Source: an uncultured Clostridium sp. (GTDB taxonomy: Bacteria; Bacillota; Clostridia; Clostridiales; Clostridiaceae). From it: a stretch of 29,150 bases of DNA. The notes under the pieces are model-generated. The model did not search any database, was not told where the DNA came from, and worked only from the letters and a program-made list of their open reading frames with translations. The stretch's first letter is position 1. Every line of letters begins with the position of its first letter. Location of the stretch: the NCBI GenBank assembly GCA_900543325.1, contig UQQU01000042.1, positions 1-29,150 on the forward strand, written 5' to 3'. A program made the position numbers and the translations under genes. Of this stretch, positions 1 through 8,128 are shown in pieces.

Positions 1-266
1 CTATAAATGATGATTATAGAATTGAGTATTTAAGTGAACATGTTAAAGCAATGAAAGAAGCAATTGCAGATGGAGTTGATTTAATAGGATATACTCCATG
101 GGGATGTATAGATTTAGTATCAGCATCAACTGGAGAAATGAAAAAGAGATATGGATTTATTTATGTCGATAAAGATAATGAAGGAAATGGTACTTTAAAT
201 AGAAGTAAAAAGAAGAATTTCTATTGGTATAAAAAAGTTATAGCAACTAATGGTGAAGAACTTTAA
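1..266 (+). CDS. 6-phospho-beta-glucosidase, GH1 family (C-terminal fragment, cut by window edge)
   Basis: Only the last 87 or so codons are present; the reading frame is open from base 3 and continues beyond the left edge. The visible part is the end of the GH1 barrel: a W-G-C-I-D-L strand-helix motif, then S-A-S-T-G-E-M-K-K-R-Y-G-F, which carries the Ser/Lys/Tyr set that binds the 6-phosphate in 6-phospho-beta-glucosidases. The tail N-F/Y-Y-W-Y-K-K-V-I ends in N-G-E-E-L, the same last residues as the GH1 enzyme at 14273. Family knowledge: these cytoplasmic enzymes hydrolyse PTS-imported phosphorylated aryl- or alkyl-beta-glucosides or cellobiose-6-phosphate. The catalytic Glu residues lie outside or upstream and cannot be checked. 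The gene ends in a strong terminator. Confidence 0.93.
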   Translation, partial: INDDYRIEYLSEHVKAMKEAIADGVDLIGYTPWGCIDLVSASTGEMKKRYGFIYVDKDNEGNGTLNRSKKKNFYWYKKVIATNGEEL

Positions 267-279
267 TAATTAGGGAAAT

Positions 280-316
280 GGACTACATTTTATTTATAAT
301 ATGTAGTCCGTTTTTT
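280..316 (+). terminator. Rho-independent terminator after GH1 fragment
   Basis: A perfect 9-bp stem (GGACTACAT at 280-288 with ATGTAGTCC at 301-309) closes a 12-nt loop and is followed by a run of T (311-316). It lies 13 bases after the stop codon. Confidence 0.92.
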
Positions 317-421
317 ATACCACTTATAAATTTAACTTTATTATTTATATTTTATATAATAAAGTTTGGTATAATAAATAGTATAAAATAACCTTAAAGA
401 TAAGGAGTAGGAGAATAAGAT

Positions 422-1282
422 ATGATAAAATTAATTGCAAGTGATATGGATGGGACTTTACTAAATGATGATCATATGATATCTGAAGAAAACTTAAAGG
501 CTATAAGAAAAGCTCAAGAAATGGGAAGACACTTTACAATTGTAACAGGAAGAGATTATGGTGCTGTTAAGTCATATTTAGAAGAATGTAATTTAAAATG
601 CGAATGTATTTTAAGTAATGGAGCAGAGTACAGAGACGTAAATGGAAATGTTATTGAAAGTGTTTATATGAATAAAGATAGCGTAAAAATAGTATTTGAT
701 ATATTAAATGATGCTGGATTATGTATTCAATTAATGACTAATAAGGGATCTTATGTAACTAATAAAGAAAGTGATAAAAAAGCTATTATTGATAGATTTA
801 AATTGTTTAACCCTAAGATGAATGAAGAAGAAGTAATAGAATTCGTTGAAAAGTTCCATACTGAAAGAGGAATGAAATATATAGATGATGTTTATGAAAT
901 TTTAGAAAGTAATTTAGAGGTATTAAAAATAGTTACTTTTGATAATGATGAGAAATTAATAGCAAATTTAAAAGAAAAATTAAAGAAAAGCACAAGTGAT
1001 TTAGCAGTAGCATCAACTTTCTCTAATGATATTGAAATAAGTGATATTGAGGCCCAAAAAGGATTAATATTAGCTAAGACAATTAAAAAAATGGGAATAG
1101 ATAAGAGTGAAGTAATAGTTCTTGGCGACAGCTTTAATGATTATTCAATGTTTACTGAATTTGAAAATTCTTATGCTATGGAAAATGCAATTCCAGAGAT
1201 TAAGGAGATAGCTAAATATATTACTGATAGTAATAATAATGATGGAGTAGCTAAGGCAATTTATAAGTCTTTAGAAGTATAA
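422..1282 (+). CDS. HAD superfamily (Cof-type) sugar phosphatase
   Basis: A 286-residue protein, the usual size for the Cof/YbiV/YidA group of haloacid dehalogenase phosphatases. Motif I D-M-D-G-T-L at residues 8-13 gives the aspartyl nucleophile and acid/base. Motif II is V-T-G-R near residue 40, a basic residue lies in the C2 cap region, and motif IV G-D-S-F-N-D near residue 238 binds Mg2+. Known members dephosphorylate small sugar phosphates, PLP, FMN or similar metabolites; substrate cannot be read from sequence. The start follows AAGGAG and AGGAGAA purine tracts at 402-414. It is flanked by terminators on both sides, so it is likely a single-gene unit, although it sits between sugar genes. 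Confidence 0.93.
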   Translation: MIKLIASDMDGTLLNDDHMISEENLKAIRKAQEMGRHFTIVTGRDYGAVKSYLEECNLKCECILSNGAEYRDVNGNVIESVYMNKDSVKIVFDILNDAGLCIQLMTNKGSYVTNKESDKKAIIDRFKLFNPKMNEEEVIEFVEKFHTERGMKYIDDVYEILESNLEVLKIVTFDNDEKLIANLKEKLKKSTSDLAVASTFSNDIEISDIEAQKGLILAKTIKKMGIDKSEVIVLGDSFNDYSMFTEFENSYAMENAIPEIKEIAKYITDSNNNDGVAKAIYKSLEV

Positions 1283-1293
1283 TTTAAAAAAGC

Positions 1294-1337
1294 AACCATT
1301 TTACAAATAAAAGTGTAAAATGGTTATTTTTTATTTT
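1294..1337 (+). terminator. Rho-independent terminator after the HAD gene
   Basis: A perfect 11-bp stem (AACCATTTTAC at 1294-1304 with GTAAAATGGTT at 1315-1325) is followed by a T-rich tail starting at 1327. Confidence 0.92.
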
Positions 1338-1447
1338 ATGCTAAATTAGCACTTTAAATTTATGACTTATACAATTTTTTTCATATGATTGATGGATAAG
1401 TTTAAGAAGAATTGTTTTGAAACTTATCATTGTTTTTTATATTTAAT

Positions 1448-1482
1448 TTTGTCACTAACTCTTTGGTGACATTTATGTAATA
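1448..1482 (+). promoter_or_regulatory. Inverted-repeat upstream element, copy A (glmS side)
   Basis: TTGTCAC...GTGACAT forms an inverted repeat (GTCAC at 1451-1455, GTGAC at 1466-1470, 10-base spacer) and runs into ATTTATG (1471-1477). A near copy lies at 5893-5925. In both places the ATTTATG block begins exactly 20 bases before a predicted -35 box. This looks like a protein-binding operator or a repeated upstream element. From memory, the half-site resembles the Bacillus MtlR half-site TTGNCAC, but the spacer is longer; that comparison needs checking. Confidence 0.55.
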
Positions 1483-1490
1483 TCTATTAA

Positions 1491-1519
1491 TTGAGGGAAT
1501 AATTTTACTGGTATAAAAT
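1491..1519 (+). promoter_or_regulatory. Predicted promoter of the glmS transcript
   Basis: TTGAGG (1491-1496) is followed after 17 bases by TAAAAT (1514-1519). The predicted start, near 1526, leaves about 170 nt of leader before the ribozyme cleavage site. The bases from 1338 to 1447 are AT-rich and I see no gene in them. The leader 1527-1690 is also AT-rich, with an isolated AAAGGAGG at 1657-1664 that precedes no credible start codon. Confidence 0.5.
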
Positions 1520-1690
1520 TAATCTTGGTTATATTTATAAAAATTAAAATTAAAATTTTAATTTTATTTGTTATACATTATACGACTAAGGACTATTACT
1601 GCTATTATAAAAATTTTATCTTTAATGATTTATAAATATAACTTAGTACTTCAAAAAAAGGAGGAATTAGTAAGAAGTTTAATTTTAAAT

Positions 1691-2037
1691 ATAAAGCGCC
1701 AGAACTCTTATGAGTTGACGAGGATGGGGAGTATCGAATTCTTCGGCGGGTGCCCCACGGTATCGCACTACCGTTAGCGACTAGTAAAACTATGAAGCGA
1801 TTTGTAGGACAGGTCTAGTCTGGTGTTAAAACCTTGATTGTATTTTTTTAATATCACAGCATTTGTATGTAGTTTTACAATGTTTGAATTAAATTATTAC
1901 AATAAATTTTTTATGATGGATAGCTGTTACAACACTACTACCTCTTTAGCTAGTAGATAACAAAAGACACGCCCTTAGACTAAGTGTACTTGGGGTATAA
2001 CCAATTCTAACCTAAAGGTTGAATTAAAGTTCCATCT
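1691..2037 (+). ncRNA. glmS ribozyme: glmS glucosamine-6-phosphate-activated ribozyme (riboswitch)
   Basis: The core matches the known ribozyme: A|GCGCC with the self-cleavage site between 1695 and 1696, the P1 hairpin AACTC-TTAT-GAGTT (1703-1716), the strongly conserved GACGAGGATGGGG (1717-1729) and ATCGAATT (1733-1740). TTCGGCGGGTGCCCC (1742-1756) forms the P2/P2.1 double pseudoknot, followed by the P3 arm ACGGTA/TACCGT. The 3' accessory domain ends with ACTTGGGG and the hairpin AACC-TAAA-GGTT (2009-2020). Known mechanism: GlcN6P acts as coenzyme for cleavage, and the 5'-OH product is degraded by RNase J, lowering glmS expression. Notably, an RNase J gene lies at 23859. The 3' boundary is approximate. 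The accessory region (about 1785-2000) is long and AT-rich. Confidence 0.95.
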
Positions 2038-2090
2038 TAAACTAATAATTCGGTTTATAAAAAAATAAAAGTAAGGAAGGAAGAAAATAT

Positions 2091-3917
2091 ATGTGCGGAA
2101 TAGTTGGTTATGTAGGAAAGAAGAAAGCAAGTGATTTCTTAATAGAAGGATTATCAAAATTAGAATATAGAGGATATGATTCAGCTGGAATAGCAGTTAT
2201 TAATAATGGTAAAGTTGAAATAAGAAAGCATAAAGGTCGTTTATCAAATCTTGTTGAAGAATTATCAAATAACTCAGCAGAAGGAACAATAGGAATTGGA
2301 CATACAAGATGGGCAACTCATGGAGAGCCTTCAGATGTAAATTCACATCCACATCAAACATCAAAAGGTGATATTACTGTAGTTCATAATGGAATTATTG
2401 AAAATTATAGTGAGCTTACCCAATGGTTAAAAAGCGAAGGGTATGAATTTAAATCTGCAACAGATACAGAGGTAATACCAAACTTAATTCATTATTATTA
2501 TAATGGCAATCTTTTTGAAGCAGTAGTAAAGGCTACTGAAAAATTAGAAGGTAGTTATGCTTTAGGAGTAGTTTCTGGACAAGAACCAGATAAGATAGTT
2601 GCTGTTAGAAAAGATAGTCCATTAATAGTTGGAATAGGACAAGGTGAAACATTTATAGCATCTGATATACCAGCAGTATTAAATTATACTAGAGATATTT
2701 ATCTTTTAGAGGATAATGAATTTGTTGTATTAACAAATGAAGGTGTTGAAGTATTTGAAGCAAATGGAGATAAAATAAACAAAGAAATATATAAAGTAAC
2801 ATGGAATGAGGATGCAGCAGAAAAAGGTGGTTATGATTCTTTCATGTTAAAAGAAATTCATGAGCAACCAAAAGCAATTAAAGATACAATGGCAGGAAGA
2901 GTAGCTTTAAATGAAAAAGTTAATTTAGGTGATTTTAAGCTTACATCAGAAGAATTAGAAAATATGGATAGAATATATATTGTTGCATGTGGAACTGCAT
3001 ATAATGCAGGTCTAATGGGAAAGGTAGCTATTGAAGATTTAGCAAGAATACCTGTTGAAGTAGCAATTGCATCTGAGTTTAGATATAGAAACCCAATAGT
3101 AACTAATAAGACACTTATAGTTACATTAAGTCAGTCAGGAGAAACAGCTGATACATTAGCAGTTCTTAGAGATGCAAAGAAAATAGGAGCTAAAACATTA
3201 GCTATAACTAATGTTGTTGGAAGTAGTATTTCTAGAGAAGCAGATAGTGTAATATACACTATGGCTGGACCAGAAATTGCAGTAGCATCAACTAAAGCTT
3301 ATACAACTCAAGCTGTTGTAATGAACCTATTAGGAATGTATTTAGCAGATTTAAAAGGATTATTAAAATCTGAAGAAGAAGCTGAGATTAAAAATGCATT
3401 ATTAGAGTTACCAAGTAAGGTAGAAGAAGTGTTAAATCAGAAAGCTCAAATTGCTAAGATTGCTAAACTTATATCTCAAGAAAAAGATTTGTTCTATTTA
3501 GGAAGAGATGTTGATTATGCATTAGCAATAGAAGGAGCTCTTAAGATAAAAGAGATAGCTTATATTCATTCAGAAGCATATGCTGGTGGAGAGCTTAAGC
3601 ATGGAACTATAGCATTAATAGAACCAGGAACAAAAATAATAGCATTATTAACTCAAAGTAATTTAAAGGATAAAATGATTAGTAATATCAGAGAAGTTAA
3701 ATCTAGAGGAGCTGAAATTATTGGTATAGCATATGAAAATCAAGAAGTAGATTTATCTGTTTTTGATGAAATTATAAGAATACCACAAATTTCAACTAGA
3801 ATAGCACCTATATTAGGAGCTGTTGTATTACAGTTATTAGCATACTATGTAGCAACTGAAAGAGGTTGTGATATAGACAAGCCAAGAAATCTTGCAAAGT
3901 CAGTAACTGTTGAGTAG
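2091..3917 (+). CDS. glmS: Glutamine--fructose-6-phosphate aminotransferase (isomerizing)
   Basis: A full-length 608-residue enzyme that makes glucosamine-6-phosphate from fructose-6-phosphate and glutamine, the entry step to UDP-GlcNAc and peptidoglycan. The N-terminal class II glutamine amidotransferase domain begins M-C-G-I-V-G, with Cys2 as nucleophile after Met removal, and has G-H-T-R-W-A-T-H-G and N-G-I-I-E-N. Two SIS domains follow, with V-A-C-G-T-A, L-S-Q-S-G-E-T-A-D-T and A-S-T-K-A-Y-T-T-Q. The C-terminal tail has E-A-Y-A-G-G-E-L-K-H-G and ends D-K-P-R-N-L-A-K-S-V-T-V-E, as in the family. The ribosome-binding site AAGGAAGG lies just upstream. Expression is governed by the ribozyme in its leader. 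No residues look missing. Confidence 0.98.
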   Translation: MCGIVGYVGKKKASDFLIEGLSKLEYRGYDSAGIAVINNGKVEIRKHKGRLSNLVEELSNNSAEGTIGIGHTRWATHGEPSDVNSHPHQTSKGDITVVHNGIIENYSELTQWLKSEGYEFKSATDTEVIPNLIHYYYNGNLFEAVVKATEKLEGSYALGVVSGQEPDKIVAVRKDSPLIVGIGQGETFIASDIPAVLNYTRDIYLLEDNEFVVLTNEGVEVFEANGDKINKEIYKVTWNEDAAEKGGYDSFMLKEIHEQPKAIKDTMAGRVALNEKVNLGDFKLTSEELENMDRIYIVACGTAYNAGLMGKVAIEDLARIPVEVAIASEFRYRNPIVTNKTLIVTLSQSGETADTLAVLRDAKKIGAKTLAITNVVGSSISREADSVIYTMAGPEIAVASTKAYTTQAVVMNLLGMYLADLKGLLKSEEEAEIKNALLELPSKVEEVLNQKAQIAKIAKLISQEKDLFYLGRDVDYALAIEGALKIKEIAYIHSEAYAGGELKHGTIALIEPGTKIIALLTQSNLKDKMISNIREVKSRGAEIIGIAYENQEVDLSVFDEIIRIPQISTRIAPILGAVVLQLLAYYVATERGCDIDKPRNLAKSVTVE

Positions 3918-3940
3918 TAAATAAAATTTAAAAGTAAATG

Positions 3941-3995
3941 AATGGATTATATCGAATTGTAATGTAAATTGATTTTGATATAGTCCATTTTATTA
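3941..3995 (+). terminator. Terminator after glmS
   Basis: A 13-bp stem with one G-U pair: 3941-3953 (AATGGATTATATC) pairs with 3977-3989 (GATATAGTCCATT). A short T-rich tail follows. The tail is weak, so some read-through into pgi is possible. Confidence 0.72.
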
Positions 3996-4024
3996 AAAAT
4001 AAATTATTATGGGAGAGTGTGAGT

Positions 4025-5374
4025 ATGAGAAGTTTATCGTTAGATGTGTCAAAATTAGAAGGATTTATTAATGAAAATGAAATTGGATATATGAAAGCAA
4101 TGGTTAATAGTGCACATGAAGTTATTCATAATGGAACAGGTGCAGGAAATGACTTTTTAGGGTGGTTGGACTTACCTAAAAATTATGATAGAGAAGAATT
4201 TGAAAGAATAAAGGTTGCAGCAGAGAAAATAAGAAGTAATTCAGATGTATTGATAGTAATTGGAATTGGCGGTTCATATTTAGGATCAAGAGCAGCTATT
4301 GAAATGCTAACTAGTAATTTTAATAATATGTTGCCTAAGTCAAAAAGGAAAGCTCCAAAAGTATTTTTTGTAGGAAATAATATAAGCTCTACTTATATAT
4401 CAGAATTATTTGAGGTTATTGATGGTATAGATATTTCAGTAAATGTAATATCTAAGTCAGGAACAACAACAGAACCAGCTATAGCTTTTAGATTATTTAA
4501 GAAGTATATGGAAGAGAAATATGGAGTTGATGAAGCTAGAGAAAGAATATTTGTAACAACAGATAGAGAAAGAGGAGCATTAAAGGGATTATCAAATGAA
4601 ATGGGATATGAAACATTTGTTATACCTGATAATGTAGGTGGTAGATTTACTGTATTAACAGCAGTTGGATTATTACCGATTTCAGTGGCTGGTATTAACA
4701 TTGATGAAATTATGAAAGGTGCAGCAGATGCAAGAGAAAAATATTCTAGCAGTTCATTAGAAGAAAATGATTGTTATAAATATGCAGCATTAAGAAATAT
4801 TTTGTATAATAAAGGAAAATCAATTGAGGTTTTAGTTAATTACGAACCATCATTACATTATTTTAATGAATGGTGGAAGCAATTATATGGAGAATCAGAA
4901 GGAAAAGATAAAAAGGGAATTTTCCCAGCTGCAGTTGACTTTTCAACAGATTTACATTCAATGGGACAATTTATTCAAGATGGTAGTAGAATAATGTTTG
5001 AAACAGTTCTTAATGTTGAAAAGGTCAATAAAAATATAGTTATTGGTGAAATGGAAGGTAATGTTGATGGATTAAACTTTTTAAAAGGGAAAACTATCGA
5101 CTATGTGAATAAAAAGGCATTCGAAGGAACTGTATTAGCACATAATGATGGGGGAGTGCCTAATATTATTATAAATATACCTGAATTAACTCCATATTAT
5201 TTTGGGCAATTAGTTTATTTCTTTGAAAAATCATGTGGAATCAGCGGATATTTATTGGGAATAAATCCGTTCAATCAACCAGGAGTAGAAGAGTATAAAA
5301 AGAATATGTTTGCACTTTTAGGTAAACCAGGATATGAAGAACTTAAAGAACAATTAGAAAGTAGATTAAGATAA
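4025..5374 (+). CDS. pgi: Glucose-6-phosphate isomerase
   Basis: A 449-residue enzyme of the short bacterial PGI form that interconverts glucose-6-phosphate and fructose-6-phosphate in the cytoplasm. Family hallmarks are I-G-I-G-G-S-Y-L-G-S, the phosphate-binding loop S-K-S-G-T-T-T-E, the signature D-N-V-G-G-R-F-T-V-L-T, and G-E-S-E-G-K-D with H-S-M-G-Q-F-I-Q-D-G. The conserved C-terminal block N-P-F-N-Q-P-G-V-E is also present. I prefer ATG 4025 over the upstream in-frame GTG at 4019, because GGGAGAG (4011-4017) is correctly spaced for 4025 and too close to 4019. It sits downstream of glmS; both act on fructose-6-phosphate, although the hairpin between them makes co-transcription uncertain. 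Confidence 0.97.
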   Translation: MRSLSLDVSKLEGFINENEIGYMKAMVNSAHEVIHNGTGAGNDFLGWLDLPKNYDREEFERIKVAAEKIRSNSDVLIVIGIGGSYLGSRAAIEMLTSNFNNMLPKSKRKAPKVFFVGNNISSTYISELFEVIDGIDISVNVISKSGTTTEPAIAFRLFKKYMEEKYGVDEARERIFVTTDRERGALKGLSNEMGYETFVIPDNVGGRFTVLTAVGLLPISVAGINIDEIMKGAADAREKYSSSSLEENDCYKYAALRNILYNKGKSIEVLVNYEPSLHYFNEWWKQLYGESEGKDKKGIFPAAVDFSTDLHSMGQFIQDGSRIMFETVLNVEKVNKNIVIGEMEGNVDGLNFLKGKTIDYVNKKAFEGTVLAHNDGGVPNIIINIPELTPYYFGQLVYFFEKSCGISGYLLGINPFNQPGVEEYKKNMFALLGKPGYEELKEQLESRLR

Positions 5375-5496
5375 AACTTTATTATTAGATATAAAAGCTA
5401 TAGATATTTATTAAATAGCTATTATAATTTAATAGAAATATGTATAATCTATAATGATGATATATAAGAAGTATTATATTATAGGGGGTACATAAA

Positions 5497-5772
5497 TTGG
5501 AGAATAATAAACAAGAACTTTTAGCACTAGGATCTATTGTAGTTTTAAAAGGTGGGTATAAAAAGCTAATGATAGTGGGCAGAATGCAGTTACAGGGTGA
5601 GGAAGAAAAACTTTGGGATTATCTTGGGGTTTTATATCCAGAAGGCTATTTAGGGAATGATTATACGTTTTTATTTAATAATGAAGATATAGATGAAGTT
5701 ATTTTTAAAGGATACTCAGATTTAGAAGATGAAGCTTTAAAATTAGCAATAAGGAAGTATAATAAGGAATAG
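5497..5772 (+). CDS. DUF4176 family small protein
   Basis: A 91-residue acidic protein. It has a small beta-rich core (L-G-S-I-V-V-L-K-G-G, then K-L-M-I-V-G-R, W-D-Y-L-G-V-L-Y-P-E-G and D-Y-T-F-L-F-N) and a charged C-terminal helix. This matches the pattern of DUF4176, a family often found in Firmicutes near type VII secretion (WXG100/LXG) genes. No secretion genes are present here. The start is TTG at 5497, chosen because AGGGGG (5483-5488) lies 8 bases upstream and no ATG precedes the conserved block. It is a single-gene unit closed by its own terminator. Function is unknown. Confidence 0.82.
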   Translation: MENNKQELLALGSIVVLKGGYKKLMIVGRMQLQGEEEKLWDYLGVLYPEGYLGNDYTFLFNNEDIDEVIFKGYSDLEDEALKLAIRKYNKE

Positions 5773-5800
5773 AAGTGTTTTAGGGCACTTCTTTTTTTCT
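5771..5800 (+). terminator. Terminator after the DUF4176 gene
   Basis: The stem AGAAGTG (5771-5777) / CACTTCT (5786-5792) is followed by a run of seven or more T. The 5' arm overlaps the stop codon. Confidence 0.9.
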
Positions 5801-5892
5801 TCAATAACTATAAATAAAGGGGATAATTTAAAATATATAAAGATAAAGGTGCAATAAAGTTATATCTGTGATAAAATATAAATATTCTCAAA

Positions 5893-5925
5893 TTTGTCAC
5901 TAAGTGATGGGGACATTTATGACAT
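5893..5925 (+). promoter_or_regulatory. Inverted-repeat upstream element, copy B (mtl side)
   Basis: TTTGTCACTAA (5893-5903), then 7 bases, then GGACATTTATG (5911-5921). It shares TTTGTCACTAA and GACATTTATG with copy A at 1448-1482. Its right half-site is G-GGAC instead of GTGAC, and the spacer is one base shorter. It may be the operator for the MtlR-type activator encoded just downstream. Confidence 0.55.
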
Positions 5926-5934
5926 ATGAATAGA

Positions 5935-5963
5935 TTGATGTAAACGAATAATAGAGATAAAAT
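5935..5963 (+). promoter_or_regulatory. Predicted promoter of the mannitol operon
   Basis: TTGATG (5935-5940), a 17-base spacer, and TAAAAT (5958-5963). The predicted start, near 5970, leaves a leader of about 40 bases before mtlR. The geometry relative to the upstream element matches that of the glmS promoter exactly. Confidence 0.55.
5939..5952 (+). promoter_or_regulatory. Possible CcpA (cre) site in the mtl promoter
   Basis: TGTAAACGAATAAT matches the cre consensus TGWAANCGNTNWCA at 11 of 14 positions, including the full TGTAAACG half. It sits between -35 and -10, where binding would block transcription. The right half is poor, so this is only a candidate for catabolite repression of mannitol use. 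Confidence 0.35.
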
Positions 5964-6011
5964 AAAATTGTAAGTAGTTGATATTTAAAAATGTCACTAA
6001 TAGGAGATCCT

Positions 6012-8126
6012 ATGAGAAAGAAAAAATTAATGTCTAGACAAAAACAAATTATACAAATTTTAACTAAATCAACTAGTAAAAATCCTATAACTATTTCGAC
6101 AATTGCTGAAAGCTTAAATATAAGTTCAAGAACTGTATTAAGAGAGATGCCTAAAATTGAAGAATGGTTAGATGAAAATGGATTTAATTTTATTAAAAAA
6201 CCAGGTGTTGGTTTAATAATAGATGAAAATCTAGAGAATCAACAATTAATATTAGAACTTCTAGAAGTTGAAAATATTCAAAAAGAATATACCAAAGATG
6301 AAAGAAAAAGAATTATTTTAGGTGAGCTATTAGTAAATAAAGAACCATTAAAATTATTTTACTTTACTAATCAATTAAAAGTTTCAGAGGGAACTTTAAG
6401 TAATGATTTAGATGGAGTTGAAGCGTGGTTAAAAGAATTTGATATAAAGCTTATTAGAAAACAAGGTTTAGGGATTTATCTAGAAGGTAATGAAAATAAT
6501 TATAGAAAAGTATTAGCAGATATTTTATACAAGACTCTAGATGAAAAAGAGTTAATAAAGCTTTTAAAAAAATCGTTGAATAATCCAAATACTGAAAATA
6601 GTATAGAGTTTTCAATAGAAAATAGAATGCTTAATTTTATTGATAAAACAATAATTAGAGATATAGAAAAAATCGTATCAGATTTAGAGGATAAATGTAA
6701 TTTTAAACTTATAGATAGTGATTATATTGGATTAGTTGTTCATATATCGTTAGCAGTTCAACGAATAAAAAACGGTGAAAAAATTTCAATGGATAAAGAT
6801 TCATTAAGTGAATTAGAATTATTACCTGAATTTGCAGTTGCAACTGAAATAACAAATGAATTAGAAAAAATATTTATTATTGAAATTCCTAAAGATGAAA
6901 TTGGTTATATAACAATGCATTTAAAGGGAGCAAGATTAAGATTAAATAAAGTAGAAAATGATATTGATTTAGATAACTTAGATATTAAGCAAATTTCTAA
7001 TTATATAATATCAGAGGTTGAAAAAGACTTTAATATTGAAATACTTAATAAGCAAAAATTAAGTAAAGATATATATAATCATTTAGTTCCTGCAGTTAGT
7101 AGAATGACTATGAAACTTAATATTAGAAATCCATTATTAGAAAATATAAAGGAACAGTATAAAGAAATTTATGATTCTTGTGAAAATGCTTGTGAAATAT
7201 TAAAGAAAATTACTAAAGTAGATAAAATACCAGAATCTGAAGTTGCGTATATAGCAATGCACATTGCTGCTGCAATAGAAGAAAATATAAAAAGTGAAAA
7301 CTTATCAGTTGTAATAGCATGTCCAACAGGTATTGGAACATCAAGGTTATTAGCTGTAAATATAAAAAAAGAATATCAAAACTTGGATATTAAAAGTAGT
7401 ATATCAGCTATAAATATTGATACAGATAAGTTAAAAAATGAAGGTATCGACTTTATAATATCAACAGTAGAGTTAGATGTAGATTATAAGCATATTTGCT
7501 TAAATCCAATGTTTCTACAAAAGGATAAAATAAAGTTAAAAGAATTTATTCATAGATATTCTAAGGATAGAATATTTAAAAAAATAGCAAAAAAAGAAGT
7601 TAAGTGTGACAAAGATAAAATAAAAAGTATAACAAATTTGGGCACTGAAATAATTTCAATAATAGAAGAAGTAAAAGTAAGAGAAATTAACTATGTAGAA
7701 TCAGTAAACGATTTGATAGGAATAGCTAGTAGTATTTTTGCTAATAATGTAAATCATTCAAAGCAAATAAAAAAGTCATTGATTGAAAGAGAAATGAAAT
7801 CTAGCACCTATTTAAAAGGATTCAATATGATGTTACTACATTGTAAAGATGAAAATATTACTTCTTGTAAATTTGGAGTTGTAAGATTAAAGGAAAAGTT
7901 AATAGAGAATAATAAAGAAATTGATTTTGCAATTGTTTCTTTAATTCCTGAAAAAAATACACAAACTCAGATAAATATAATGAGTTACATAAATGGAGAA
8001 ATAATAGAGAAGGAAATCTTTAGGGAATCCATTAAAAAAAGTAGTGAAGAAGAGTTAACTAATATTATAGAAAAGGTTTTAGGTGATTTATATAGGAAGG
8101 AATTAAAGAGTATTATGGAGGAGTAG
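6012..8126 (+). CDS. mtlR: MtlR-type PTS-regulated transcriptional activator of the mannitol operon
   Basis: A 704-residue BglG/LevR-class regulator with the full set of modules. An N-terminal DeoR-like helix-turn-helix (about 8-55) is followed by an Mga-like second helix-turn-helix (about 100-150). PRD1 has His244 and His303 (G-L-V-V-H and Y-I-T-M-H); PRD2 has His357 and His417 (Y-N-H-L-V and Y-I-A-M-H). An EIIB-like domain has Cys437 (A-C-P-T-G-I-G-T-S), and a C-terminal EIIA-like domain has His610 (M-L-L-H-C-K). In relatives, phosphorylation of the PRD, EIIB and EIIA sites couples activity to HPr and mannitol flux. ATG 6012 is chosen because TAGGAG (6001-6006) fits it; the in-frame ATG at 5991 has no ribosome-binding site. 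mtlA follows after two bases, supporting the assignment. Confidence 0.93.
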   Translation: MRKKKLMSRQKQIIQILTKSTSKNPITISTIAESLNISSRTVLREMPKIEEWLDENGFNFIKKPGVGLIIDENLENQQLILELLEVENIQKEYTKDERKRIILGELLVNKEPLKLFYFTNQLKVSEGTLSNDLDGVEAWLKEFDIKLIRKQGLGIYLEGNENNYRKVLADILYKTLDEKELIKLLKKSLNNPNTENSIEFSIENRMLNFIDKTIIRDIEKIVSDLEDKCNFKLIDSDYIGLVVHISLAVQRIKNGEKISMDKDSLSELELLPEFAVATEITNELEKIFIIEIPKDEIGYITMHLKGARLRLNKVENDIDLDNLDIKQISNYIISEVEKDFNIEILNKQKLSKDIYNHLVPAVSRMTMKLNIRNPLLENIKEQYKEIYDSCENACEILKKITKVDKIPESEVAYIAMHIAAAIEENIKSENLSVVIACPTGIGTSRLLAVNIKKEYQNLDIKSSISAINIDTDKLKNEGIDFIISTVELDVDYKHICLNPMFLQKDKIKLKEFIHRYSKDRIFKKIAKKEVKCDKDKIKSITNLGTEIISIIEEVKVREINYVESVNDLIGIASSIFANNVNHSKQIKKSLIEREMKSSTYLKGFNMMLLHCKDENITSCKFGVVRLKEKLIENNKEIDFAIVSLIPEKNTQTQINIMSYINGEIIEKEIFRESIKKSSEEELTNIIEKVLGDLYRKELKSIMEE

Positions 8127-8128
8127 AG

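Noticed and set aside
1657..1664. AAAGGAGG, a near-perfect ribosome-binding site upstream of the ribozyme
   Set aside because: No ATG, GTG or TTG start with a usable frame follows at the right distance; probably part of the leader RNA or chance.
1568..1777. 69-codon plus-strand ORF upstream of glmS
   Set aside because: It runs into the glmS ribozyme core (from 1696), has no ribosome-binding site at its start, and its end is fixed by conserved RNA sequence rather than protein.
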